Positions 51,266 through 63,539 of a stretch of 64,000 nucleotides of DNA are shown piece after piece; position 1 is the first letter of the stretch; each line of letters begins with the position of its first letter. This DNA comes from Quillaja saponaria. Its lineage: Eukaryota > Streptophyta > Magnoliopsida > Fabales > Quillajaceae. The notes under the pieces are model-generated. The model saw nothing but the letters and a program-made list of their open reading frames with translations, ran no database searches and was not told the DNA's origin. The position numbers were made by a program, and so were the translations under genes. The stretch covers positions 6,111,001 through 6,175,000 of the forward strand of contig CM055605.1 in assembly GCA_029379385.1 (NCBI GenBank), in the 5' to 3' direction.

Positions 51266-53925
51266 ATAGTAACTAGCTCAATTACACAACTCAAAATAAA
51301 AAATAAAAAATAAATTTCTGCAAGAGATAATAATAGATAACTTTATTTATTTTGTGTTATTGATCTTCCCAAAACATAATTTCCTTTACAAATAATTATT
51401 TTGAAAAATATAAAATACAAAGGTAATATTTATTGAAAGAACATTACATAAAAATAAAGTATTTAATATTTTGACTAGACATATATTTTGGGATAAATTA
51501 TAAGAAAAGTAATTGGATGAACTCTTTTCAAATAAATTTTTTAACAAAATTTATTTTTAATGAAGTAATTCAAGTGGTAAGGTATACTTTACTCAACAAT
51601 TGAGTAGCCTTTATAATGTCAAGAGTTTGAGTCTATAGAGAAAAATGATAACTACAAATCCTGAACGAGATTAGGTTCACATCTAAAGGGTAAGTTGACT
51701 TGGTTTTTATGGGTCGTCTCAGTCTTTCCTACCCTTTGCTTTAGATAATTGAACTAAAATCTGACTCACTAATTTGAAGGACACAAATGTTTTGATTCCA
51801 TGCATGAAATTGAAAAATATCTGCCTACCAAGCTAGCAAGCGGGCAAAGAATAATGATCACATGCAAATTTTGATACTACACCCCACCAGGCTTCATCAA
51901 ATCAAGAAGTCTAGCAGACTAAGCATGATATAGTAAGCATGCATGAAATCACTAGGAAATAACTAAAAGAACCTAATCAAGAAAAATCAAATCCTACATA
52001 TGTTCTAAGGTACTATTTATTAGTCAAATTTTGGACACTAATGACTTTTATGGTCGCTTTTTATCTGTTTTTAAGGGCTTGAGACAGGAATCATATTTAG
52101 GTCAATAAAACATGTGTTAATTTGTGTATTTGTGGAATTGTGCATGAATCAAAATATGGATGCCACTTCAGTTTAGTTAATGAAAAATAAGGCTAATTAA
52201 TTAATGAAGAAAAGAAAGGAAAAAAGAACTAGCAATATTATGTTGCAATTGCTAAGAATTAAAACAATAATAATTAAAGTTACTAAAATAATTTAAAGAA
52301 ATATAATTAAGATTGTTTAGGTTCTAATTGAGAAGCCTAACTATCATTTTATAAAAGAGGTATTGAATGATGAGTCTAGATACTGTTAAATCTAAATTTG
52401 ACCGAGCTGGTGGTCAACTGAATTTACAGATTACTTGGGATTGAGACTTGCTTCTACCTTATCACTGATTGAGTCGACTACCTAAATGACAGTGTCAAGC
52501 TGAATAGTCCAGGTTTGGGATAAATGTGACCTAGAGAAATCAATTAAAAAAAGAAGTCGGAGATCAGGGGCTTTCCCAATAATCCTTTAACGATAAAGTC
52601 TAAACTCTTTAGTTATAATCAATAAAAATGTAAGAATCAGTGAGATGTGTCCCTTTAGGCTCTGGGTTCCCTCTCCTTAAATAGTTTGTGTTCTGTCCCT
52701 CGGTGATCTTCTCATCATTACAGGTGTTTTGTGTATTTATATCTAGCCGTTATATTTTCCTGGAGAGTTAATAATCTTCTGCCCAATGGTGCTTGTAGAA
52801 CGGTTAAGTGATGCATTAGTCCATCCACGTGGCGTGTTCCTATTGGTTTAGTATTTGCTTATTAATAGATGCTAGTTCTGATATTATGTTATAGACAAAC
52901 TCTTAAATCTAATCAATTAATATTAGGAGAAGTAATTCATCTACTTATATATAATATGAATACTTATTTTGTTAGTAATGTAAAAGATACTATATTAACA
53001 AATGTATTAAGTATCATTTATCAATTGATTTAAACTTGAGCAAGATTCTAAAACCATGTTGCTTGAAAAACTAATGCTATTGTTAAAGAATAAGACTTGT
53101 GTTAGTTTTAATACATCAATGACTACATTCGGCTGGAGATTGATACCCTCTTACAAAAATAAATAAATAAATAAATGAGAGGGTGAAATTGCAGTGCATT
53201 AATGTGTCAAATATTCAATACCTTCAAATAGTTGCCCAAGATTTTGGACTTTGGTGCATTTTTTTTATCTCTAAAACTATTACTGGTTTGACATAATCAT
53301 ATATGCTGGAGTCTGGTCAAAATTCAAACGGATACTTAATTGAAGAGGTGAAACAAAAGGATAAAATGGTAAAATTAAAAATATCAATGAAACTGATGTG
53401 TTAAAAATATAAAAGTTGCATAATATATATTGTTTTACAATAGGATATCTGTCTATTTTAGTTGCATAATATATATTGTGTTATCTGTCTATTTTAGTTG
53501 AATATTTACTATCACAATTTTACAATAGGATATTGTGTAGTCCATCTTTATTATTATTATCAATCCTATGATGTCTATGTAGTAATAATTAATCACTATA
53601 ATATTTCAATTAACAATAACTATTTTGCTGATGTCAACTGATCACGTTTTATATGATAACCAAATAAAAAACTTTATGTATTATTCTCTAACAAATATAA
53701 AACTTTTCGTTGTTTATATTATTTTAATGGGTGACAATAATTTTATTGCAGTTTAATTAATAAATAAATCCTTTTAAAATATTTTAAAGAATGTATTGAT
53801 TAATTTTTCTATTTAAAGCACTTAAGATATCATTAAAAAAATAATTATGAATCGTGTCTTGCTTTTGTATTTATAATATACATTAGTGTAGATTGGTCTA
53901 ACTTTTACGTAAAAAATTGACTAAA

Positions 53926-54010
53926 AAGCCAAGTGAAGCTCTCACCAGCTGTGGAATGACAAAGTACAAATTCCACGCTGGATTTTTCATTGGTAATAAT
54001 AAATAGTATC
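53926..54010 (+). promoter_or_regulatory. Conserved upstream block, proximal occurrence before copy 5
   Basis: A third occurrence of the block ('ctcaccagctgtggaatgac', 'ccacgctggatttttcat'), about 500 nt upstream of the copy 5 ATG. The core is better kept than the flanks. Confidence 0.4.
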
Positions 54011-54508
54011 CAATAATAATAATAATATATAACTTTATTTATTCTGTGTAATTGATATTCCCAAAATATGATATCTTTAAAAAGATAGTGCTATATCCAT
54101 TATCCAATATTGTTAAGTGGACAATCAATAATTAAATATAATAACTTTATTTTTATGTTTTAGTGTATTTATAATGCCCATATTAATAAATATAATTTAT
54201 ATAACAATACCTTTTAAAAATTAAATGAATATGATGGTAATAATTTTAATAGAAGACTAGTTCGAGCACGACTTAAGTGGCATGTATCAAAGTTAAAAGG
54301 TTCCCCCACTCCTTGACATGTACTTTGGGATAGGCTATAAGAAAGTTTAGTGATTCTAGAAATAGTAATTGGATCAACTACTTTTCAAAAGAAAGTTTTG
54401 ACAAAAATCTATTTATAGTAAGAAAAAGTCCAGCTACACATACAAAGTCTAGTCCACGCTCGTACCCTTTCTGCATATATCCCCTTAATTTCCATTGATC
54501 AGTACTGC

Positions 54509-55032
54509 ATGAAGATGATAATGGCAAATTTCTTTCGTTTTCTTCTCCTTGCTTCATTCCTCATCGCCTTCTCCTTCACTGGTTTTGCCCTTCCTACTCT
54601 TTTGCCAGACGATGAAGGTAGATTAGTATATTAATTAATGTAATACTCTACAATTCTCCTATCCTGTATATGTGATTTTAGATGTGTGGGAGAGATTTCT
54701 TTAAAAATGTCGGTGGACCCCACATGAAATTCATCACAGAAAAGAAGAGAGAAAATATATTGTGATTTAAGATCAGTTGATTTCCATGTATGTGTTTGGA
54801 TGATTAATTGTATTGATATGTGTATATATATATATGTGTGTGTGTGTGTGTTTATAGTGCAAGCTTTACAAGACATAGCTAAGACACTTGAGAAGAAGGA
54901 CTGGGACTTCAACATTGATCCATGCAGTGAACAACCTCCTTGGTTTTCTGCTAATCCTCAGAAAGGATTTGAGAATGCTGTCACATGTAATTGCACTTTT
55001 GCCAATTCTACTGTGTGCCATGTTGTTAGCAT

Positions 55033-55069
<37 letters not shown>

Positions 55070-58000
55070 CCTCCCTCCCTCCCTCTCTCTAGATTTATGG
55101 GTCATAAAGAAAGACTCTTTCTTTCATGGATTCAAGTCCATGAATTTTGGGTGAGTTTTGGAATCTGGGACTCAAAAGGCTGAATGTATTTGGGCCTTGG
55201 CTTCAATGCTACTTTTTCTTGTTTGCCTAATTTTTAAGTGGTATATATAATACATTGACAGAAAGCTCAAGAGACAGTCTCTTCCCGGTACACTTCCCCC
55301 GGAATTTCTCAGGTTGCCTTACCTCCAAGAAATGTAAGTGCTTCCCTTCCTTCTCGTACATTAAAACACACCCAGATTGTGATAAACCTTAACGATTTCC
55401 TCTGATATCTCTCTTATACAGCGATCTCACCCGCAACTACCTTAACGGTACAATTCCTCGAGAATGGGGGTCCATGAACCTTGTCAACCTGTACTGTCTC
55501 TCTCCCAACTCTGTGTCCCATTTATGGTTTTTGAATGATTCATGACATTGTTCTTTCATTTTTATGGATATCAACTAATGGGGGTTATTGTAGTCTTATA
55601 GCTTCATGAAATTAGATTCTAACATGTGGTTGTTGTGGTAGCTCGCTTCTTGGGAACCGAATATCAGGGTCAATCCCCGAAGGGTTAGCAAATATTACCT
55701 CCCTCAAGAGTTTGTAAGTTACAGATTACCCATTTTTTCTTTTTGTTCCTGGAATTTCATTTTCTAAAAATCCCTTTTCAATGCGCAGGGTTATCGAGCA
55801 CAATCAGTTTTCTGGAAATCTTCCGCGAGGGCTTGGGAATCTAACCCAGATTGAAAGACTGTAAGCCCTTTATTATGTTTAGTTTGTACTTTGTCTTATA
55901 GCAGATAGGAATATAATTCTGTAAAATGATTTTGAATCTTAGTTAATTATCAATGGCTGAATAGTTAATTTCAGTTAATTATCATTGGTTTAATAGTTAA
56001 TTTCTATGCCTAGAATTATATTTGTCTTGTTATTAATGTAGGTTTTTGTCCTCAAACAATTTTACTGGGGAGATACCTTCAACCTTTGAAAGGCTTACTT
56101 CATTAAAGGACTTGTAAGCTTATATACTTCCTTCTAACTTTTTTAAGGTTATTGGTCTCTGAAATTCATAGTAAGTTAGTAACTATCCTCCCCCTTTGTC
56201 TGCAATGCAGTCGAATAGCGGACAATCACTTCTTTGGAAAAATACCCGACTTCATCCAGCACTGGACGAATCTCATTTCACTGTTGATACCTTTTATTCT
56301 TTGTGGTTGTTCAATTGTGTTTTGCATGCGCATCTTCTCTTAATTCAATCAAAATTCTGTAACAGAGTTATTCAAGCAAGTGGTCTGAGTGGGCCAATTC
56401 CTTCTGGAATTTCTTTTTTGGTAAAAGTAACAGACTTGTAAGTGTGGTATTCTATTTTGTAGCTACCATTTCAAATGATATTTCTCTATTGTTGTTTTTT
56501 GTCATCATTTAAATATGATATGCAGGAGAATCAGTGACTTGAATGGAACTGATATGGCTTTTCCACCACTCAATAATATGACAAACTTGAAGACACTGTG
56601 AGTTATATTTTTCTTTGTATCTTCTTAGCCAAGTCAGTTAATGCTTGTAATTATTATTAAGGATTCAGACATGTTATTATTGAGTTAATGCTTTATTAGG
56701 AAACAATTCTAAGGAAAAGATGAAGTGAAACTTTTTTCCCATGCAAGCCTAAGTACTATTTGATTGTGTCTCAGGATATTGAGGAGTTGCAATATAATTG
56801 GACCTCTTCCTGAATATCTCAGAAATTTAACGAATCTGACAACCTTGTAAGTGCTAATATTTCCTTTCCAATTTTTGTGTTGCTGTTGCTGGTAAGTCCA
56901 ACATTTCCTTTTTAAATTGTTTTTAACTATTATATTAGAATCTTCTGAAGATAAAATATTGCATTGCATACCCACTACTTTATTTTGATGGAACTAACTT
57001 TCTATTAGGCTACGTCAACAGAACTAACTGCAGGAACTTCAAACTATATATATATTTTCATGCATGTCTGTTAATTTATTTATATTCCAATAAAAAATAT
57101 ACAGAGTTTGTAGTCTCAAAGCCAGAACATCTGTATGTTTATACAGATAGGGGAAGTCTAATTCCACTTTTTAAGCCCTTATTTCTTGGAAAGGCAAGCC
57201 ACTTTCTGGACAAATAAAGGAATTTGTTTTCATTACAAGTATGTTGGAATTTTTATATTGAATTGAAGGACTAAAATTCTTAGTCAAGATGATGACCAGA
57301 AGCCACTTGAGGTGGGAGTTTAGATTCAGTAATTGGGAGATAACTCATTCCACTTGATTCAATAATTGGGAGATAACTCACTCCACTTGATTCTGAAAGA
57401 GCTTATTGTTGTTATCAAAATTGAATAAGCAAAGAATATATAGAGAGACATTGGGGGTTACAGAATGCATTCATGGGAAAAAAATGTGTTATCTTTCTCT
57501 TTCTTTTTTTCTCCTATTTTGGCCTAATGGAAGAAATAGCTTGAGAACATTCATTTTCGGTGGTTTATACTTGTTTTATGGTTTTTTGACATGACATTTC
57601 TGTATGCTTTCTTCTAGTAACCATATTTTATGAAAAAGCTTTTCTTGTTTTTTTCACGTTCAATCTTCCCTATTAAACATAAGTTCTTTTGCAGAGATAT
57701 TAGCTTCAACAAATTAAGTGGAGGAATTCCAAGCAACTTCAGCAGCCTAAGAAAAGTGGACCACCAGTAAGCAATTATATTTTTTGTAGTTAATTTCTAT
57801 CTGGTGGCTCCCCTACATTTCAAACTTTCTATTAGGCTATGTTAAGTAATCTAACTACCAATCTGTTGTTAAGGTTAGTCACTAATTAACTTGGCCATGT
57901 ATAATGCATATTACTCGGTTGGAAGTATAGGTATGAGGTATGAATTGGGCTGGCTATGCTGAATCCAACAAAATATTTGAAGGGTAAAGTAAGCCAGCTA

Positions 58001-61000
58001 ACCTTTGGAATATAATGTTAAACTATTGCTTAAGACAACCAAGCGAAGCTTGTTACTTGTTACTGGATAACAATGGAATGGCAGTGTAGTAAAGATGCCT
58101 CCTGATGGCTATCTACGTTGCATTTGCTAAGTTTTTCAATACGGGTTTCATTTATTTAAATCTGAGTGCACATCCATTAGGATTCCATTAAATAGTTTCA
58201 TCCATATTCTTTTACTTAATTATTGGTGTTCCTCTAATTTATGGATCTTGTGTATTTTTTAAATTTAAGAGTACCATATGCAAAATTATGGAAAGAATAA
58301 AAGCATTTTATGAAATCAAAATTAAATAATATTATCTTACATAATCTTGGTGAGGGAAAAGACAAAATAGATGTTGGTTGATCAATGTTGTTAGAGAATT
58401 TGTATCATTGAAGGAAATCATTCATGATGAATGTCTATATTGATTTATTGATATTGTATATATTTAGATATTTAACGGGAAACCAGCTAACTGGACTAGT
58501 TCCTGATTGGATACTGCAAGATGCAGACAATGTGTGAGTTCTTCTCTTTCTTAAATAGTTAATTCCTACTTATTTGTTAAGAAAATAAGTTTATTTGCTC
58601 ATGGAGTTTGGTTGAGAATTTATTTGTTGCTAATGAAACCACATGGTAAACAAATGAGAACGGAAAAGAAAAATATTTGCATGGAAGAAATAATAAATCT
58701 TATACTAGTACTTAGCATATATGAATCACTGTATTAACGTTTGTAAAAACATCGTGGCCATTTGAATTTATTCTAAAACTGGCACATGTTGCGCATCTTG
58801 TTTACAGGGATCTTTCATACAACAACTTTAACTATTCAAGGACACTAAATTGTCAACAACGGAGCGTGTAAGGATGTTTCAAATTATAGTATTTTTTGTG
58901 TTCCCATTATTAGAAGACGGATGAGCTCTTAACGTTGTGGTATATTCTATAGGAACTTGTTTGCTAGCTCTTTGAAGGATAATAACTTGTAAGTTTATAG
59001 TTATTCTCTCATATCTTTGTTTCATAATGTTTGTTTTTATGTGTGTGTGCATTTGTCTATGTATTTGAGTTATGATATTGTAGATACTGACTTCTTCTGC
59101 AACCTCAATTATCCTCTCAGTGGAACAGTTTCATGTTTGAGGAGCTTCCAATGTCCTAAAAGTAAGTTTAGTATGTCATGAATTTTTATCTAACCATTTC
59201 TTTGCACTAGAAACTTTTCATTACAAGTTCCAAAAGTTTAATATAAAACTCAAGTGTTGGAAGATTAGGATTTTCATAGAAAAAGAAATTGAAAAAAAAA
59301 AAAAAAAAAAACTTTTTGCAAGATATTTTCTATACTGTTGCAGTATAATCGTATGAGTCACTCGGACATTTGACAATAGCTACAGACCTGTTACTACAAC
59401 TTCCTCTTCCTATTTCATTGGATGTTTTATTTTCTTTCTCTTTTTCAATATTTCTGAGATATAAGTATATAAGATATGATTTTGTAAATAATCTTAATAT
59501 CATCCAGAAAAGTCAACCAATCAGATCTTATAGGGTATAAAACTTTACTCTTAAAGTTGATGTTATAGTTCAATTAAATTTTTTCCATTAGTCATTTTTC
59601 TGAGACTTAGTTAGAATTCGGTTATCCTGTATTAAAATTATGAAGTTTTGACAGTTGAATAAAGTTAATAGATTAATTGAGAGAGAATAATGGACGTGTT
59701 CACTATAACACTCTTAATCAATTTGTACATGCCACACATCATACAGAAGAGGTACGACAGAAATGAGAACTTTCAGCTTTGCCTTGACTTTTGGAACTCA
59801 AGTTACTTTATGTTGGAATTGAAATTTGAAATTGGACTTTTAGTATTTCTAACTCTGAGAATGAATAAAATAACTAGTTATATGAATTAGTGGTTAATTG
59901 TGTGTTATAGGATTGTAATGAATGATGTGTTAGTGAGAATTTCATTACTAGTAATGAGTGTTTAATTCTAATTACTGGTGTGTGTTATTAGTGTGTAAAG
60001 AGTTACAAGTTAATGATTTAGTATTACTAGTATAAATATGTTATATTGAGTCTTGTAATATTTGGGTCTACTCCACGTGGCCTTACCACTTGTAATGTGT
60101 TTACCATTAAAATGAGTAGTTCAAGAATTATCTTCTAATATTCTTTTTCTCTCTATATGTGTTTGTATGCGAGCCTTTCACATCTCCAAGATAGTGGTAT
60201 CAGAGTATTGTTGTGCTCACTACATTTCTAACAAAATGGTAATATGTGTTAATCATAGGTTTCCAATACTTTTTTCCCCCGACTCAAAATTAAAAGAAAA
60301 AAGGAGATAGGAAAAAAAAGATACCATAAAAAAAGTATTTTGAAGAAAGAATATTTTTTTAGTTAATTTCGTATTTGTTTGACTTCAAATTTAATACCAC
60401 AATTCCTTTTTGCTGCATTTGTTTCAGCTTGGTACTCTGTTCGTGTAAATTGTGGTGGCAGAGATGTAACTGTTAATGGAAGTAAAACATTTGATGGAGA
60501 TACAGATCCTGCTGGACCAGCAAAGTTTTTCCAAAGCAGTACAAACTGGGCATTTAGTAGCACTGGTCATTTCATTGATGATGACCGCCCCTCAGACTCA
60601 TACATCTGGACAAATTCATCTAGACTCTCTATAACCAATTCCGAACTCTACATGAATGCACGCATTTCTCCCATTTCTCTGTCTTATTATGGGTTTTGCC
60701 TGGGAAATGGAATCTACACGGTGAACCTCCATTTTGCAGAGATAATGTTCACTGATGATAAAACATACAGCAGCGTGGGACGGCGTGTTTTTGATATCTA
60801 TATCCAGGTATTCAGTTGTGTAAGTTTTCAGCTTGTCTACTAAGTATACTAGAGGTTTTGATATCCAATACATAGAGCATATCTTATTATATTTTTTGAT
60901 TCAATTGTCTAACATTAACGTCCACGATCCATCTAAATAAATGCTACTATATTGTTGACTCATGTCTGGACCTAATTTTTGAATTTTTTCACAATCATGA

Positions 61001-63539
61001 AACATTAAGTAATTGGACTGAGATACTGCAGGGAAAACGGGAACTGGAGGATTTTAATATTGCATATGAAGCTGGAGGGGTTGGTAAAGAAGTCGTAAGA
61101 AGATTCGCTGCTGTTGTGACCAATAATACCTTGGAGATTCGTTTGTATTGGGCTGGAAAAGGGACAACGAGTATACCAGATGAAGGAGTTTATGGTCCTC
61201 TAATATCAGCCATTTCTGTAGATTCCGGTATGTTATATTCCTTTATCCTTTATTATTCTTCAATCAACTAATCTATAGATGTCATCTGATGCTTTAATCT
61301 CCTCCGTGCTAACTATGCTTCTGCAGACACTAAACCCCCATCTGGAGGTGGAAATAGTATATCTGCAGGTGCTGTGGTTGCAATTGTGGCTGCAGGAGCA
61401 TTTGTTGTCATCCTTCTTATGGTTATACTTTGGTGGAGAGGCTGTCTAGGAAGGAAAAGTGCTTTAGAAAGAGGTAATACTGCTGTCATGATTAGCAACT
61501 TTTTCTGCTGCTCAGAATAATCTGCATGCTTCTAGCCTGAAATTGGGGGGGGGGGGGGGGGGGGGGGGTGGATGCTATGTGTCTTTGGCTTCTGACAAAG
61601 ACATTTACTGCATTTGGATGCTGGACCCAATTAGCCTATTGAATTTTGGGCGGTTGGGGTAAAACAATTTCAAACGAAATTGTTTCAAAGGTATAATTAA
61701 CATGATTCTTCTCAATGTACAATATATCTCATTTTAATTTGCTTCTCTGGCAGAGCTAAAAGGTTTAGACCTGCAAGCTGCTTCGTTTACTTTACGGCAA
61801 ATTAAAGCAGCCACAAATAACTTTGATGTTGCCAATAAAATTGGTGAAGGAGGATTTGGTCCCGTTTACAAGGTACTATTTACAACAAATATTAATTTTC
61901 GTTGTACTGTAATTGATCAGTTGTTTGTAGCTGTCTGTTGCTAAAAGTCTTTTATTTGTGATCTAAAAACACAAAACATTACTTTATGTAATGCAGGGAT
62001 TTTTTTCGGATGGCACCATAATAGCAGTCAAACAACTTTCTTCCAAATCAAAACAAGGAAATCGCGAGTTCATAAATGAGATAGGCTTGATTTCTGCTCT
62101 GCAACACCCTCATCTTGTTAAGCTTTACGGATGTTGTGTTGAGGGAGATCAGTTGTTACTTGTATATGAGTACATGCAAAATAACAGCCTTGCTCGCGTT
62201 TTATTTGGTAAGTCTTTAGCTTTTATGATCAGTTTAGGTTTGTACTTTTTTTATGTTGTACAGTCTTTCACTAACCATATGTATACGTATCTGTATGGTA
62301 CTGTTCTCTTCGACAAATTAAGGACCAGAAGAAAGCCAATTGAAACTGAACTGGCCAACAAGGCACAAGATCTGTGTCGGTATAGCAAGAGGTTTGGCTT
62401 ATCTCCATGAAGAATCAAGATTGAAGATAGTTCACAGGGACATCAAGGCAACTAATGTATTGCTGGATGAAGATCTTAACCCTAAGATATCTGATTTTGG
62501 TTTGGCCAAGCTTGATGAAGAGGATAATACCCACATAAGCACCCGAATTGCTGGGACTTAGTGAGTTACTTAATTTCAATTTCTTTCTCTGTGTATGTTT
62601 TTTTCTCCAATTTTTGTGATGGATTACCTGTTGTTTCGAATCATAATCTGTTAATTGATCAGGCAAAATAGACATTAATCTTAACATCTTAGTAGAACAC
62701 CTACGGCTTCATTTAGTTATTATGTGCAACAAAAATATAAACAAAAGCACTGTCATTGCTCTATGCGTCTGCCACACTTGTAATACATGAATATTCCATT
62801 ATGCAGTGGATATATGGCACCGGAATATGCAATGCATGGTTACTTGACCGACAAAGCAGATGTCTATAGTTTTGGAATTGTTGCCTTGGAAATTGTTAGT
62901 GGGAGGAGCAACACCACTCACCGATCGAACGAAGAAAGCTTCTATCTTCTTGATTGGGTAATTAATATTCTCATCCTCTCTTGAATTTATTTTAATGTGA
63001 TTGTCCTTGGTCATTTCTATGATCTGGTCTGTGTTTCTTGTTGGTTAAAACTAGATTGCAGAAGTATCCTATCAAATTAGTTCTATACTGTATTTCCTAT
63101 ATATGAACAAAATTTTCTGCACTTTCTACGCTACTTTTAGGCACGTCTTCTGAAAGAGAAAGGAAGTATATTAGAGCTAGTTGATCCAAGGTTGGGTTCA
63201 GATTTGATCAAAGAGGAAGCAATGGTAATGATCAATGTGGCTCTCCTATGCGCTAATGCCTCTCAAGCTCTTCGTCCAACCATGTCTTCAGTTGTAAGCA
63301 TGCTTGAAGGTAACACAGCCGTTCGAGAGGTGGTTTTGGATACAAGCGAGCTGGTGGATGAGAAGAAACTGGAATCAATGCGGAAGTATTACCTACAGAA
63401 AGTAGAAAATGATAACGATGAGAATGAGAATGAGACTCGAAGTTTGACAATAGATGGGCCATGGACCGGTTCATCTACATCTGCTCCGGATCTCTATCCA
63501 ATCAACCTGGATTCTGATTATTGGGAGAAAAGAGTTTAG
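54509..63539 (+). CDS. LRR-VIII-2 malectin receptor-like kinase, copy 5 (intact)
   Basis: Exons: 54509-54617, 54858-55032, 55262-55333, 55422-55490, 55642-55713, 55789-55860, 56042-56113, 56211-56282, 56366-56437, 56526-56597, 56775-56846, 57695-57766, 58468-58533, 58808-58867, 58953-58988, 59121-59161, 60428-60807, 61032-61227, 61327-61473, 61754-61872, 61997-62207, 62323-62560, 62807-62957, 63141-63539. Total 3045 nt, 1014 aa, open. Signal peptide, Cys-rich cap, one-LRR-per-exon array, malectin-like domain, transmembrane exon 19 and RD kinase (AVK Lys694, HRD, DFG, APE) are all present. Exon 8 ends at an unusual donor, 'gttgat' instead of 'gtgata', still GT. Exons 1-11 are the most diverged of the A copies; from about 57600 to the end it becomes very close to copies 1 and 3. 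The exposed LRR surface therefore differs while the kinase is conserved, as expected if ligand recognition diverges and signalling output is kept. Confidence 0.92.
55037..55090 (+). repeat. CT microsatellite directly after exon 2 donor, copy 5
   Basis: A (CT)n tract begins within the donor context 'gtaagtctctct' and runs into C-rich repeats. All five copies have a CT/CCT-rich start to intron 2; copy 5 has the longest. Confidence 0.8.
57323..57388 (+). repeat. 33-nt tandem duplication, intron 11 of copy 5
   Basis: Two 33-nt units (57323-57355 and 57356-57388) contain 'aattgggagataactca' and 'tccactt'. The other copies have one unit. Confidence 0.8.
59926..60206 (+). mobile_element. LTR remnant with primer site, intron 16 of copy 5
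   Basis: About 269 nt starting TGTGTTAG and ending before 'tggtatcagag' at 60195, an exact initiator tRNA-Met primer-site motif. A TATA-like 'gtataaatatg' is near 60030. No second LTR, gag or pol is seen. Copies 1 and 3 keep the first two-thirds but lose the end and primer site; copy 2 keeps only the end. This is an old insertion from before the copies diverged. Confidence 0.45.
61545..61568 (+). repeat. poly(G) tract, intron 19 of copy 5
   Basis: A 24-G run at the same intronic site as the 62-G run in copy 3 and the 12-G run in copy 1. Confidence 0.9.

Larger units (their letters stand above)
49939..54508. other. Intergenic, copy 4 to copy 5
   Basis: No gene is supported in 4.6 kb. 49939-50130 is the copy 4 3' flank. 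Near 50867 'agggctagtttggtaaac' looks like one end of a MITE but has no partner. 51070-51650 resembles the region upstream of copy 3 (25320-25900). 51775-52320 matches 23265-23810 after copy 2. 52380-52900 is less AT-rich and matches nothing else in the window. 53540-54500 again resembles the region upstream of copy 3, so this spacer carries the copy 3 upstream sequence in two separated blocks. Confidence 0.65.

Noticed and set aside
163..63539. Separate short genes for each exon-sized open frame
   Set aside because: Splice sites, phases and paralogue comparison join them into five 24-exon genes.
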